Below, one piece after another: positions 6,350 through 6,761 of a DNA stretch of 6,761 bases. The translations under genes were made by a program, and so were the position numbers. The stretch covers positions 1-6,761 of the forward strand of contig JAEYIG010000211.1 of NCBI GenBank assembly GCA_023409175.1, read 5' to 3'. Every line of letters begins with the position of its first letter. Position 1 is the first letter of the stretch. The stretch is from Pseudomonadota bacterium. Lineage in GTDB: Bacteria; Pseudomonadota; Gammaproteobacteria; Burkholderiales; Burkholderiaceae_D. Under the pieces are notes generated by a model that worked only from the letters and a program-made list of their open reading frames with translations, had not been told where the DNA came from and searched no databases.

Positions 6350-6761
6350 ATGAGCATCCAGACAGACGATTTCAGCGAAAAAAGAATTATTGATGCTGCA
6401 CCCGCCTCACCCAATGAGGAAGCGATCGAGCGTGCATTGCGCCCGAAATTGCTGAATGAATATGTGGGACAGCACAAGACGCGGGAACAGCTCGAAATCT
6501 TCATCGCTGCGGCCAGGAAACGCAATGAGGCGCTTGACCATACCCTTCTATTCGGGCCTCCGGGACTGGGCAAAACGACGCTTGCCCATATTATCGCCCG
6601 AGAAATGGGGGTCAACCTTCGCCAGACATCCGGGCCGGTTCTGGAAAGGGCAGGCGATCTGGCCGCCATACTGACCAATCTGGAAGCCAATGACGTCCTC
6701 TTCATTGATGAGATTCATCGCATGTCGCCGGTAGTCGAGGAAATCCTCTATCCTGCCCTGG
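6350..6761 (+). CDS. ruvB: Holliday junction branch migration helicase RuvB (N-terminal part)
   Basis: RuvB is the AAA+ ring ATPase that drives branch migration with RuvA. The first 137 codons are present, then the window ends; the family is usually about 335-355 residues, so about 40 percent is seen. Visible elements are [12 protein letters not shown] (30-41), which starts the AAA+ domain, the Walker A GPPGLGKT (69-76), the [16 protein letters not shown] block (93-108), and the Walker [10 protein letters not shown] (117-125) with Asp120 and Glu121. VEEILYPAL at the edge leads into the RuvA-contact region. The ATG at 6350 is supported by a GGGA about 7 bases upstream and by the usual variable 20-25 residue N-terminus before the conserved part. 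It is the third gene of the ruvC-ruvA-ruvB set. The lack of a stop is due to the window edge. Confidence 0.97.
   Translation, partial: MSIQTDDFSEKRIIDAAPASPNEEAIERALRPKLLNEYVGQHKTREQLEIFIAAARKRNEALDHTLLFGPPGLGKTTLAHIIAREMGVNLRQTSGPVLERAGDLAAILTNLEANDVLFIDEIHRMSPVVEEILYPAL

Noticed and set aside
6223..6705. Minus-strand 160-codon frame opposite the ruvA end and ruvB
   Set aside because: It is a shadow of two strongly conserved plus-strand genes.

Overview
The window reads as a stretch of conserved housekeeping chromosome from a betaproteobacterium. The order dtd, PEBP-family gene, histidine phosphatase, dusB, fis, purH, ruvC, ruvA, ruvB, together with the protein sequences (for example a 77-residue Fis ending in GINRNTLRKK and a PEBP protein of the long type), suggests Burkholderiales. 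The moderate base composition and AT-rich gaps would suit a lower-GC member such as Oxalobacter (Oxalobacteraceae). That placement is inferred from memory of these families, not computed.

Layout. Positions 1-97 hold the start of a minus-strand gene that looks like an Hpt phosphotransfer domain protein and leaves the window on the left. Positions 98-330 form a divergent intergenic region of about 230 bases, with promoter-like elements for both directions and a nested inverted repeat followed by six T. From 331 to the right edge every gene lies on the plus strand: dtd (D-aminoacyl-tRNA deacylase), a YbhB/YbcL-type PEBP protein, a histidine-type phosphatase, dusB (tRNA dihydrouridine synthase), fis (nucleoid protein), purH (last two steps of IMP synthesis), ruvC and ruvA (Holliday junction processing), and the first 137 codons of ruvB, cut by the window edge.

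The genes fall into three functional blocks. dtd and dusB act on tRNA, dusB-fis is a pairing known from enterobacteria, and ruvC-ruvA-ruvB encode one complex that migrates and cuts Holliday junctions. purH sits between fis and ruvC. Gaps are short (4 to 71 bases), no convincing intrinsic terminator is visible inside the run, and co-transcription of several of these genes is likely. An extended -10 before dusB suggests an internal promoter there.

I see no mobile element, CRISPR array, tRNA, rRNA or unfamiliar multi-gene system. The points worth a second look are small. A 12-codon reading frame with a good ribosome binding site ends in an ATGA overlap with the ruvC start. Three genes (dusB, purH, ruvA) start without a Shine-Dalgarno sequence, behind pyrimidine-rich leaders. 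Short hairpins lie before dtd, dusB, fis and purH.
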